A stretch of 64,000 bases of DNA from Fimbriimonadales bacterium (lineage in GTDB: Bacteria; Armatimonadota; Fimbriimonadia; Fimbriimonadales; ATM1): positions 124,001 to 188,000 of the forward strand of contig DATMAR010000012.1 in NCBI GenBank assembly GCA_035559795.1. Reading direction: 5' to 3'. Position numbers and translations under genes: made by a program. The notes under the pieces are model-generated. The model ran no database searches. It was not told the origin of the DNA and worked only from the letters and a program-made list of their open reading frames with translations. Below are positions 41,448 to 49,064 of this stretch, one piece after another. Within the stretch, counting starts at the first letter, position 1, and the number at the start of each line of letters is the position of its first letter.

Positions 41448-42506
41448 ATGGCAGAAACGACGCAAGAAAGAACAGAAAGAGCGACTCCGCGCAAGCGGCA
41501 AGAGGCGCGCAAAAAAGGAACCGTCGCGCGTTCCCTGGATTTATCTTCGTCTTTCGCTCTTCTCCTCGCTGCGATTTTGTTGCCTTTTTTCGGTGTCGGT
41601 CTCGCTCTCGCTCTCAAAGAAAGCGTGAAAGCCGGACTTGCTTCGCCGAATTCGAATTTCGAAATCGGCACTCTCGCGAATCACGTGTGGGTGATCGTAA
41701 AACCTGTTGTCATCGCTTTTATTCCGTTTTTGTTAATTAGCCTTGCTGGGGTGGTGGTGAGTTTCGCGCAGGTCGGCTTTCATTTTTCTTCGGAACCGCT
41801 CAATCCGAAATTCGAAAGAATCAACCCCGTCGAAGGATTCAAGCGTTTATTTTCCCGTCGCTCACTTTTCGATTTCTTTAAAACTTTGGGAAAGTTTTTC
41901 ATCATCGGCTATATCACATGGCACGACATCACGAGCAATTGGAGTGGGCTTTTGAGCCTTACGTACTTGACACCGAATCAAGCGATTCCATGGATTGGTT
42001 CGGTCATCGTTAGTCTCCTCCTTAAAATTGCATGTGCATGGCTGATTTTGGGAGTTCTCGATTATTTATTCATCCGCTATCAACTCGAACGAGAATTACG
42101 CATGACGAGAGAGGAATTCAAACGCGAAATGCGCGAACAAGAACTTTCTCCCGAATTACGCATCGAAATGCAACGTCGGAGACAACGTTTGGCACGTGCG
42201 CGCATGATGGCGAACATCAAACATGCCGATGTTGTTATCACGAACCCCGTCGAATACGCTGTCGCATTGAAATACGACAGCAAACGCTACCCAGCGCCTA
42301 TCGTTTTAGCGAAAGGTCATCTGCGAATGGCAGAACGCATCCGTGAAGAAGCGAAAAAAAAACGTATTCCCATCGTCGCAAACCCCCCTTTAGCGCGTTC
42401 GCTCTACGAACAAGTGGAAATTGGCGAAATGATTCCCACAGCACTTTTCCAAGCAGTCGCCGAAGTGCTCGCATACGTTTTTCGTACGAAAAACAGAAGG
42501 CTCTAA
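41448..42506 (+). CDS. flhB: Flagellar export switch protein FlhB, with NPVE cleavage site
   Basis: The 352-residue protein has four membrane segments (about 25-210) and the cytoplasmic FlhB domain. It begins with the basic ERTERATPRKRQEARKKGTVARS. The autocleavage motif, normally NPTH, reads NPVE at residues 266-269 (ADVVITNPVEYAVALKYD). Asn and Pro, which carry the cleavage chemistry, are retained. The C-terminus (RIPIVANPPLARSLYEQVEIGEMIP) is standard. FlhB switches export from rod/hook to filament substrates. flhA is not in the window. Confidence 0.97.
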   Translation: MAETTQERTERATPRKRQEARKKGTVARSLDLSSSFALLLAAILLPFFGVGLALALKESVKAGLASPNSNFEIGTLANHVWVIVKPVVIAFIPFLLISLAGVVVSFAQVGFHFSSEPLNPKFERINPVEGFKRLFSRRSLFDFFKTLGKFFIIGYITWHDITSNWSGLLSLTYLTPNQAIPWIGSVIVSLLLKIACAWLILGVLDYLFIRYQLERELRMTREEFKREMREQELSPELRIEMQRRRQRLARARMMANIKHADVVITNPVEYAVALKYDSKRYPAPIVLAKGHLRMAERIREEAKKKRIPIVANPPLARSLYEQVEIGEMIPTALFQAVAEVLAYVFRTKNRRL

Positions 42507-42512
42507 GGTAAA

Positions 42513-43649
42513 TTGCGAAACAGTTTGAACAGACTTCGAATCCTTTACGGGTCGCATTGGTATCTTCCCTATTCTTTGGGTCTCGTAAACGAGTTAGCCC
42601 ATTCGCACGACGTTCTTCTCGTAACTACAAACTATGCCCTCTCTCAACTCGGAAAGGAATGGAAGGAGATGCTGAGCCCTAAACTTTCCTATGAAATCGA
42701 AGGGGATACGAGAATGCGGTTTCAACAACCGCCTGGTTATTATTTCCGATGCTATCGCGCGATGACGAGGAGATTGCGCGAATTCAATCCTCACATCATT
42801 CATTTTCAAGAAACGCATAACCCCCCATTGATGTTAGTGTTTTTGACGTTTCTTTTTCGCAAAAAACAACCTTTTATCCTCACGATTCACGACCCCGAAC
42901 CGCACACAGGTGAAAGCATAAAAGGCTATGCACTACGAAAGCCTTTGCTCGACAAAGTTCGCCATCGTGCGAATCGTATTCTCACGCTTTCGGAATTCAA
43001 CAAACGAGAACTCTTACGCATTTATCCGAAAATGAACCCCGAGCGAATTCATGTCGTTCTTCATGGCGTGATGGATTTTTTTCTGCGATGGAAAAACCCC
43101 GAATACGAAGAGCAGAAAGGGAACGTTTTGTTTTTCGGCAGAATGCAGAAATACAAAGGTTTAGATGTGCTTTTAAAAGCGTGGGAGAAGGTGAAGGAAA
43201 TACCCTATGCGAAATTGGTTTTGGCAGGAACGGGTCCCGAGTCGGATGCTCTCGAAAATCCAATAAAAGGAGAAAAGAGCATCACGATGCTCAATCGCTT
43301 TTTAGAGGGTCCGGAAGTCGCACGTTTGATGTGCGAAGCGTCCTGCGTAGTCCTTCCCTACACAGAAGCTACGCAAAGCGGAGTTTTAGCGATTTCCGTC
43401 GCATTCGGAAAACCGAATATCGTCACCCGCACGGGGGGGCTTCCCGAAATGGTGGATGACGGTATTAACGCTCTCGTCATCCCTCCGAACGATTCAGATG
43501 CTCTCGCCGACGCGTTGATTCGCATGTTAAAAGACGATGGTTTGCGTAGACATTTTTCCGAGGAAACGCGAAAACTCGCAGAAACGAAGTTGTCGTGGAA
43601 GACACTAACGCGACAAGTAGAAGAAATGTACTACGAAGCGATTCAATAA
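42513..43649 (+). CDS. GT4 family glycosyltransferase
   Basis: The 378-residue GT-B enzyme begins with TTG six bases after flhB. The C-terminal nucleotide-sugar domain has VLFFGRMQKYKGLDVLLKAWE, KLVLAGTGPES, CEASCVVLPYTEATQSGVLAISVAFGKPNIVTRTGGLPEMV and GINALVIPPND, including the EX7E-like region. The location suggests modification of flagellin or a surface glycan, but only by position. G7 at 43433 encodes the Gly-Gly of TRTGGLPE. Confidence 0.92.
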   Translation: MRNSLNRLRILYGSHWYLPYSLGLVNELAHSHDVLLVTTNYALSQLGKEWKEMLSPKLSYEIEGDTRMRFQQPPGYYFRCYRAMTRRLREFNPHIIHFQETHNPPLMLVFLTFLFRKKQPFILTIHDPEPHTGESIKGYALRKPLLDKVRHRANRILTLSEFNKRELLRIYPKMNPERIHVVLHGVMDFFLRWKNPEYEEQKGNVLFFGRMQKYKGLDVLLKAWEKVKEIPYAKLVLAGTGPESDALENPIKGEKSITMLNRFLEGPEVARLMCEASCVVLPYTEATQSGVLAISVAFGKPNIVTRTGGLPEMVDDGINALVIPPNDSDALADALIRMLKDDGLRRHFSEETRKLAETKLSWKTLTRQVEEMYYEAIQ

Positions 43650-43650
43650 C

Positions 43651-43673
43651 TGTAGCAGCGCCGTAAGGCGCGT
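43651..43673 (+). repeat. REP-like element, copy 2
   Basis: CTGTAGCAGCGCCGTAAGGC followed by GCG repeats the copy at 29011 with few changes. GCGCC and GGCGC pair around GTAA. It lies between the convergent GT4 and FG-GAP genes. Confidence 0.6.
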
Positions 43674-43723
43674 TTGTAACGAATTATCTTCCCTCTGTGC
43701 CGAGTAAATAATTTTTTCTTTTT

Positions 43724-45193
43724 CTAAGGCTTGACTACCCCGAAAACGCCATCGCGTGTATTCCGTACGTGGTAGGTAGGCCATTCCATTCCCGTTTTCC
43801 TCTTGTATGTCCAAGGCAATGTGTAAAGATACACATTCACGACATTCTCAGCAAAAGCGACAACGGCAAGTTCGTATGTACCGTTTCCATCCACGTCTCC
43901 AATCGTCGCGCTGTTCATATACGTGAATCCGGTGGGGCGCAGAGGAAAATTAACGATGTCCCCCCCTGCTTCGGTCACCCCGAACAAAAAACCATTTCCG
44001 CCAATCGTGACGTTGTGGTCCGCAAAGATTTCGTGCAATCCGTTTCCTTCGATGTCGGCAACCGTAAGTGGACCATCCGAGCCCCCACCATGCGAACTGT
44101 AATAAGGAAATCCATTCCGTACTTGTCCGAAACGATCCCAAATCCAAAAGCAACGAGAATTCCCGCTGAAATATCCCGCTTGCCCCCCCGCAATATCCAG
44201 AATGCCATTCCTCTCCATATCTGTAACCGTCGGAGGGCAATATGTCCAAGTGTCGGCGAATTTTGGCCACCCGGAAAAAGCGCTTCCGTCATAGCGATAA
44301 ACATAAAATCCCGGTGCATTACCGTGAGCACCTACGATGATCTCCAATTTTTTATCGCCATCCAAATCCGCAAGTGCAGCGGATTGATAACTGAAATTCG
44401 CATTCGGTATTTGCTTCGGCCAACCCGGCATTATCGTTCCGTCTTTTCGGATCAAATACATGGAAACGTAAGAAGTGTAAAACACTTCCTTGTTCCCGTC
44501 TCCATCTACATCTCCGACGGCAGCGCTTTGCGCAGGAACGTGATCAATGGTTACGGGCCAATTGCCCCCCCATTCCGTGCCGTCTTTTTCGAAAACATGA
44601 ATTCTTCCGATGGGATATGCGCGCTCTCCGACGATGATCTCTAATTTACTGTCTTTGTCCAAATCGGCAAGCACAGCACTATATTCGACATTGTTTCCAT
44701 TCAATGATTTGGGCCAACCGGGCAGAACTTTTCCAGTATTGTCGAAAACGTAAAGTCGTCCGCCGCTCGTCCAGCCACGCGTCGTCTGTACGATTTCGAC
44801 TTTGCCATCTCTATCCAAATCCCCTACGCTCGCAGCCCACTGCGGAAAACCGATAGTCGTTACAGGAAAATTCCCATAGGGCGTTCCATCGAGTTTCCAC
44901 GCATACAATTTCCCCAGCGTGCTCGGGACGATGATTTCGAGTTTTTTATCGTTATCTAAGTCGGCGAGAGTCGCTCCTCTGATCGGGGCAAAATTGGGGT
45001 CGGAAGGGATGGTTTTTGGCCATCCTGGCATTTGAGGAGGCTCATCGCGATAGGATTCGTCATAAACGATAAACGGAACAGTCTCCACAATCGCACGAGT
45101 AGCAACTGGCTCATCGGGCGGGGTGATTGTGATGACACGAGCGACAGGTTCGCATAAAGAAGTCGTAAACAACAAAGCTCCTATTATCAACAT
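43724..45193 (-). CDS. Secreted FG-GAP/VCBS-repeat beta-propeller protein
   Basis: The 489-residue protein has a short signal peptide (MLIIGALLFTTSLC) and about seven FG-GAP/integrin-type repeats, each with a calcium-binding D-x-D-x-D/N-G loop such as GDLDRDGKVEIV, ADLDKDSKLEIIV, GDVDGDGNKEVFY and GDVDGNGTYELAVV, followed by PGWPK motifs. ATG 45193 is preceded by GGAG nine bases away; a longer frame lacks support. No C-terminal sorting signal is seen. Three C7 runs (43960, 44183, 44565) encode Gly-Gly. Confidence 0.88.
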   Translation of the reverse strand: MLIIGALLFTTSLCEPVARVITITPPDEPVATRAIVETVPFIVYDESYRDEPPQMPGWPKTIPSDPNFAPIRGATLADLDNDKKLEIIVPSTLGKLYAWKLDGTPYGNFPVTTIGFPQWAASVGDLDRDGKVEIVQTTRGWTSGGRLYVFDNTGKVLPGWPKSLNGNNVEYSAVLADLDKDSKLEIIVGERAYPIGRIHVFEKDGTEWGGNWPVTIDHVPAQSAAVGDVDGDGNKEVFYTSYVSMYLIRKDGTIMPGWPKQIPNANFSYQSAALADLDGDKKLEIIVGAHGNAPGFYVYRYDGSAFSGWPKFADTWTYCPPTVTDMERNGILDIAGGQAGYFSGNSRCFWIWDRFGQVRNGFPYYSSHGGGSDGPLTVADIEGNGLHEIFADHNVTIGGNGFLFGVTEAGGDIVNFPLRPTGFTYMNSATIGDVDGNGTYELAVVAFAENVVNVYLYTLPWTYKRKTGMEWPTYHVRNTRDGVFGVVKP

Positions 45194-45235
45194 TTCCTTT
45201 CTCTCCTGATAAAATGACTGAATATATTTATTTTT

Positions 45236-45241
45236 ATTATA
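45236..45241 (-). promoter_or_regulatory. -10 box for the FG-GAP gene
   Basis: A perfect TATAAT on the minus strand lies about 43 bases before the start codon, in an AT-rich stretch. No -35 at 16-18 bases is evident; TTGCAC lies 21 bases upstream. Confidence 0.35.
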
Positions 45242-45362
45242 CAAATTCTCACAGCAAAAAACGTGCAATTTTTCGAAAAGGCAAACAATTAGAAAAGTAT
45301 AAAAACACACAGTAAGTCGCTCCGTTAAAGCCTTCCTATTGGAAGCGGGAGATCCCAATGAT

Positions 45363-45399
45363 TAAAAAAATCGGTTCCCCTTGCGCAACAAGGAGAACC
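45363..45399 (-). terminator. Intrinsic terminator after the first prepilin-like gene
   Basis: On the minus strand GGTTCtCCTTG and CAAGGgGAACC form a stem around TTGCG, followed by GATTTTTTTAAT. It ends the riboswitch-controlled gene before the FG-GAP gene, so the riboswitch probably governs only one gene. Confidence 0.8.
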
Positions 45400-45448
45400 G
45401 GATGGATACGGACATCATTCTCTAAACATGACAATCATCGAATACAGG

Positions 45449-46249
45449 CTAATCGCAAGCCCAATACCACGTTCCCAATTCATCATGAGGATCGCCTGAG
45501 CGATGACCTTCTGGGTCTACGAAAGTATCGTCGAAAAGCGCAGATCCCCCGATGTGTTTCGCGTGACTGTCTGCGAAAATCATCGTTCCTCCAGTCGAAT
45601 GCCATTTCCGATAAAAGTTCCATGGAGGTGGACAGTCATACCCGTATCGAGCACATGCATCCTGCGTAATCTCGTCGTCGAAAAATGTGAACATTTCGTC
45701 GCGCAAGATGCGCGTTTCCGCGGGAAATTGCACGGCTGATTCTAAAACCACTTTCGTGTAATCGAAAAGAACGTTGTTTTGAGAGGATTCATTCTCTACA
45801 ACCGTGTACATACATTTCGTGAAGCGGTAACTGCTCCCGTATGCATCCCAGTAACTCGTGGAAGTGGGAACATCCTTGTCCGTATATGGTCCACCGGTAT
45901 CTAACGGACATTTAAAAACAGGATTCAAACCCGCATAGGTCTGCCCCGTTGCCGCATCTACTTTTGAGCTTCCTGACGTATACGGTGTGAGCAAAACTTC
46001 CACACCTTTATGTCCAGGCTTTCCTGCGGGGGGCTGACTGTTATATGCGTAAAAAATGGGAAACGTCCCATCGTAATCTTCTAAATACATTGCGACTGCT
46101 TTTCCGATTTGATTCCCATTCGATAGACATGCAGTTCTATGCGCGGCTTCCTTTGCGCGCTGAAACACGGGGAAAAGAATCGCGGCGAGAATAGCGATGA
46201 TGGCGATGACGACTAAAAGTTCGATGAGTGTAAACGCCTTATGTTTCAT
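45449..46249 (-). CDS. Prepilin-type secreted protein (DUF1559/H-x9-DG-like), riboswitch-led
   Basis: The 266-residue protein starts with a type III (prepilin) signal: [20 protein letters not shown], cleaved before Phe by prepilin peptidase, then [15 protein letters not shown]. The rest is a large beta-rich head ending [20 protein letters not shown], similar to the H-x9-DG motif of abundant pseudopilin-like proteins in Planctomycetes and Armatimonadota. Their function is unknown; they may form surface fibres or belong to a type II secretion pseudopilus. ATG 46249 has GGAGG six bases upstream. A TPP riboswitch lies 75 bases ahead of the start and no thiamine gene follows. Confidence 0.9.
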   Translation of the reverse strand: MKHKAFTLIELLVVIAIIAILAAILFPVFQRAKEAAHRTACLSNGNQIGKAVAMYLEDYDGTFPIFYAYNSQPPAGKPGHKGVEVLLTPYTSGSSKVDAATGQTYAGLNPVFKCPLDTGGPYTDKDVPTSTSYWDAYGSSYRFTKCMYTVVENESSQNNVLFDYTKVVLESAVQFPAETRILRDEMFTFFDDEITQDACARYGYDCPPPWNFYRKWHSTGGTMIFADSHAKHIGGSALFDDTFVDPEGHRSGDPHDELGTWYWACD

Positions 46250-46279
46250 AAGCAACCTCCATTTTCATGACTGTTAAGC

Positions 46280-46310
46280 CGAAAGCCGTTCCCATGCGGA
46301 ACGGCTTTCG
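46280..46310 (-). promoter_or_regulatory. Strong hairpin between the TPP aptamer and the prepilin-like gene
   Basis: CGAAAGCCGTTCC and GGAACGGCTTTCG form 13 perfect pairs with a five-base loop. No T-run follows on the minus strand, so it is not a standard intrinsic terminator. Its 3' arm AACGGC can also pair with GCCGTT in the 5' arm of riboswitch P1 (46418-46423), offering mutually exclusive folds. It probably acts as the expression platform. Confidence 0.55.
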
Positions 46311-46323
46311 AAAAATCTTCCCA

Positions 46324-46423
46324 GCCATCCGCTTTCCTACGCCGGCACTATCCGGATCAGGTTCGAAGGGTCTCCCGAATGTCGGGACTCTCAGCCTTTT
46401 CAGGCTCCCCTAGCGGTAACGGC
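46324..46423 (-). ncRNA. TPP riboswitch (THI element)
   Basis: On the minus strand the order of conserved blocks is complete: GGGG, CTGAGA, ACCC, GAACCTGATC, GGATA, GCCGGCGTAGGAAA. P1 is formed by GCC...CCGCT with AGCGG...GGC. This is the standard thiamine-pyrophosphate aptamer, which normally turns off thiamine synthesis or transport genes. Here the next gene is prepilin-like and a terminator ends the unit after it. Confidence 0.95.
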
Positions 46424-46492
46424 ACTTTTCGGCGTTTAGTTAATACTACTCCTTTTATCGAAATTCTGTAGCAATTTTAAATTGCTAATCTC

Positions 46493-46567
46493 TGGTGGGC
46501 CCGGCTGGATTCGAACCAGCGACCAAGCGGTTATGAGCCGCCCGCTCTGCCACTGAGCTACGGGCCC
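46493..46567 (-). tRNA. tRNA with anticodon CAT (Ile2 or elongator Met), CCA encoded
   Basis: Acceptor arms GGGCCCG and CGGGCCC pair fully. The anticodon stem GGCGG/CCGCT holds loop CTCATAA, anticodon CAT. The T-arm CGCTGGTTCGAATCCAGC is regular and CCA is encoded. It is not the initiator. The CCGCTTGGTCGCTGG part resembles tRNA-Ile2, read as AUA after lysidine modification, more than elongator Met, but this is not decisive. Confidence 0.9.
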
Positions 46568-46664
46568 CCTCGATAAATTAACCATATTCGAGGATACCGA
46601 GTTTAATAAATTCGAAAAAAGCCCGCAGGTAACCTGCACATTGTTGTTACGTCCTAAAGAAAGA

Positions 46665-47243
46665 ATGTTATCCGAAGCGTCTCGTAGTTCTAGTCCCATC
46701 GAGGATGCCGATGCTATTCTCGTCCGTCGCTTCATCGCGGGGGATTCTCGAGCATTCGATGAAATCTACGACCGCTACAAAGAAAAAGTTTACGTAATTG
46801 CAAAAGGAATACTGCTCAATCCGGAAGATGCTTCCGATGCCGTTCAAGAAACCTTTACGCTGATTTACAACAATCTGCCCAAATTCGGGCAGCGTAGTCG
46901 ACTGAGCACGTGGATTTTCCGAATCGCAGTCAATACCGCAATTCAAATAAGCCGCAGGCTGAAATACCGCAGTCGAATCAGACCGTTGGAGGAGGCAGAG
47001 GAACTTACAAAAGAGGTCGAGGAAGAAAAGGACACCTCTAAGGTCTATCGAGCATTAGCAACGCTAAAACCCGACGATAGGGCTGTTCTAACGATGTTTT
47101 ACTGGGAAAACATGTCTCTGGAAGATATCGGGGAAGCCCTGAAATGCGGTGCGAATGCGGCAAAGACGAGACTCTACCGAGCAAGAGAGCGTTTCAAGGA
47201 AAGATATGAGTTACTGGAAAAACAATCTAAGAGCGAGGAATGA
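46665..47243 (+). CDS. ECF-type RNA polymerase sigma factor
   Basis: The 192-residue protein has sigma region 2 (RRFIAGDSRAFDEIYDRYKEKVYVIAKGILLNPEDASDAVQETF) and region 4 (ALATLKPDDRAVLTMFYWENMSLEDIGEALKCGANAAKTRLYRARERF). It belongs to the RpoE-like ECF group. ATG 46665 was chosen; a TTG at 46641 is an alternative. The next gene looks like its membrane anti-sigma factor, and a prepilin-like gene follows. Confidence 0.93.
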   Translation: MLSEASRSSSPIEDADAILVRRFIAGDSRAFDEIYDRYKEKVYVIAKGILLNPEDASDAVQETFTLIYNNLPKFGQRSRLSTWIFRIAVNTAIQISRRLKYRSRIRPLEEAEELTKEVEEEKDTSKVYRALATLKPDDRAVLTMFYWENMSLEDIGEALKCGANAAKTRLYRARERFKERYELLEKQSKSEE

Positions 47244-47323
47244 CCCCTCTACGGTGACTTTCCGACCCCTTCGAGCATCTGATTTTACAAATGGTTTGTG
47301 CGTGCGTTGTGAGGATGGATTAA

Positions 47324-48094
47324 ATGAAACACGAACGAAGAATTCCTCCGGAATTAGACGAACTTCTATGGGTCGCGGCAGAAAGTGACAATCCTGAAAC
47401 CCGAGAGGAATTTGCACGCAGGTATCCCGACCTCCGTGCAACCCTTGCCACACGTCGTGCCATGGTAGAAGCCCTTCGCAGATCAAAGCCCGAGGCTCTA
47501 AAAGAACTCAAACTCTCCTTCCAGCGCCCTGTTCAGAAACGACTTTTGCGGACATGGCGACTCATTGCGATTCCCGCCGCATTAGTCCTCCTTTTTGCTT
47601 TGGGATTTGCCGCCTACTTCGTTACTAATAACTTGCAATCACCGACGAAAGAACAAAATGAACGAATCTCACAACCCGACATCGGAACCGCGCCACAAGA
47701 AAGCGAACCAAAGAAGGGGCTTGAGCCAATTTTGGTGCCTCCTGGGGAGACTTCGAATGCTCCGAAGATGGAATACGAACAGTTACAACCTTCCCTTCCC
47801 TCTCCACAACAGCCTTCTCAAACAAAAACAGTCTTGGTCGTATTGCCGAAAGGAGAAACCACGCTGCTCGATCTTTTGACGGATATCTCGAATCAAAGCC
47901 ATAAACGCTTCGAACTCTTGCCTGGAGTTCAAAACGTGCGCATAAAAGTGCGTCCGGTTTTAGGCGATGGTCAACCTATACCATTGGACGAAGTTTTGGC
48001 GATGATCGAGCGTGCTGCACCTGTACGAATTATCGATAATGGTGAGGAGGGTTACTTAGTTTTTCCCGAAGACATGGTAAATTCCGATGGATAA
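47324..48094 (+). CDS. Putative membrane anti-sigma factor with secretin/STN-like C-terminus
   Basis: The 256-residue protein has a cytoplasmic N-terminus of about 80 residues (PPELDELLWVAAESDNPETREEFARRYPDL) with no zinc HxxxCxxC motif, one membrane segment (about 85-105), a Pro/Gln-rich periplasmic linker and a C-terminal domain (LLDLLTDISNQSHKRFELL ... GQPIPLDEVLAMIERAAPVRII) resembling the STN/secretin short domain. Adjacency to the ECF gene suggests an anti-sigma role; the periplasmic domain might sense a secretin or secreted ligand. Function is inference. Confidence 0.65.
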   Translation: MKHERRIPPELDELLWVAAESDNPETREEFARRYPDLRATLATRRAMVEALRRSKPEALKELKLSFQRPVQKRLLRTWRLIAIPAALVLLFALGFAAYFVTNNLQSPTKEQNERISQPDIGTAPQESEPKKGLEPILVPPGETSNAPKMEYEQLQPSLPSPQQPSQTKTVLVVLPKGETTLLDLLTDISNQSHKRFELLPGVQNVRIKVRPVLGDGQPIPLDEVLAMIERAAPVRIIDNGEEGYLVFPEDMVNSDG

Positions 48095-48157
48095 AACGAG
48101 CAAGAACGGAACTTGCGATAAGTTACGTCCTGTAACACAAGATATTCGGAAATTCCT

Positions 48158-48961
48158 ATGCGCAAACAAGTGAATAAATTCCATTCGGCTTTCACTCTAA
48201 TCGAACTTCTCGTCGTCATTGCCATTATCGCGATTCTTGCTGCGATACTTTTTCCCGTTTTCCAACGGGCGAAGGAGTCTGCAAAACGAGCTGCATGTCT
48301 TACACAAGCCCAGCAACTCGGCATGGCGGTGAGCATGTACACAGATTCTCATGACGGAAATTATCCGATGGCTGCAAACTTCGGGCTCCCCCCTGAAGAT
48401 CCCTTAAGAATTTGGACTATGCAAGTCTTCCCTTACGTGAATAACCGTCAAATTTTTATCTGTCCGAGTACAGATGGAAAGTTTGCTGCAGATTGGGCTA
48501 CGCGCGGAGAGATGACTATCGGTTTCACGCAAGCGACTGCTTACGACGCGAATGGTTGCGATGAGGGCTCTTTCGACCCGGATGTATGCGAAGGCTTCAC
48601 GACGGTTGCATCTATTATCAAACTCGAAGAGCCGAGCCGGGTCGCGCTTTTCGCTGATACTCCCGGTGGTCCGCTATCGTTAAAGTACCGAGGATATCTT
48701 TTTAGCCCTTACAATGGCCTCGATAACCCAAATTATCCCGAATTAGGATTACCTCTTATTTCTGATCGAGACTTGGTTTTAGAACTTCAGAACCTGCCTC
48801 CAGGAAAACTAAAGCCCATCTGGGCAAGGCATCAAAGAACAGGCCGTGACGATGGTTTTACGAACGTGATTTTCGGAGATGGGCATGCGAAAGGCTACAG
48901 CGCACGCATGATCCTCGCTATGGAAAACGGCGCGAATATCATCTGGCGATTCCGTCTTTAG
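48158..48961 (+). CDS. Prepilin-type secreted protein (DUF1559/H-x9-DG-like), second copy
   Basis: The 267-residue protein has the same prepilin signal as the gene at 45449 ([20 protein letters not shown] then [15 protein letters not shown]) and a diverged beta-rich head ending [25 protein letters not shown]. It lies 63 bases after the putative anti-sigma gene, so the sigma/anti-sigma pair may control it. The two prepilin-like proteins are clearly paralogous over the first 60 residues. Confidence 0.88.
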   Translation: MRKQVNKFHSAFTLIELLVVIAIIAILAAILFPVFQRAKESAKRAACLTQAQQLGMAVSMYTDSHDGNYPMAANFGLPPEDPLRIWTMQVFPYVNNRQIFICPSTDGKFAADWATRGEMTIGFTQATAYDANGCDEGSFDPDVCEGFTTVASIIKLEEPSRVALFADTPGGPLSLKYRGYLFSPYNGLDNPNYPELGLPLISDRDLVLELQNLPPGKLKPIWARHQRTGRDDGFTNVIFGDGHAKGYSARMILAMENGANIIWRFRL

Positions 48962-49064
48962 CCATCGAAGGTAAACTACTCTTCGTTACACGCGATTGGA
49001 CACCTCGAGCGCACGATGAGTCCGCCCGGTAAACAATCGACACTCTTCCATCTTTTCTAAAGCA

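Noticed and set aside
46280-46310. Intrinsic terminator after the TPP aptamer
   Set aside because: The stem is strong, but no T-run follows in the direction of transcription. I list it as a regulatory hairpin, not a terminator.
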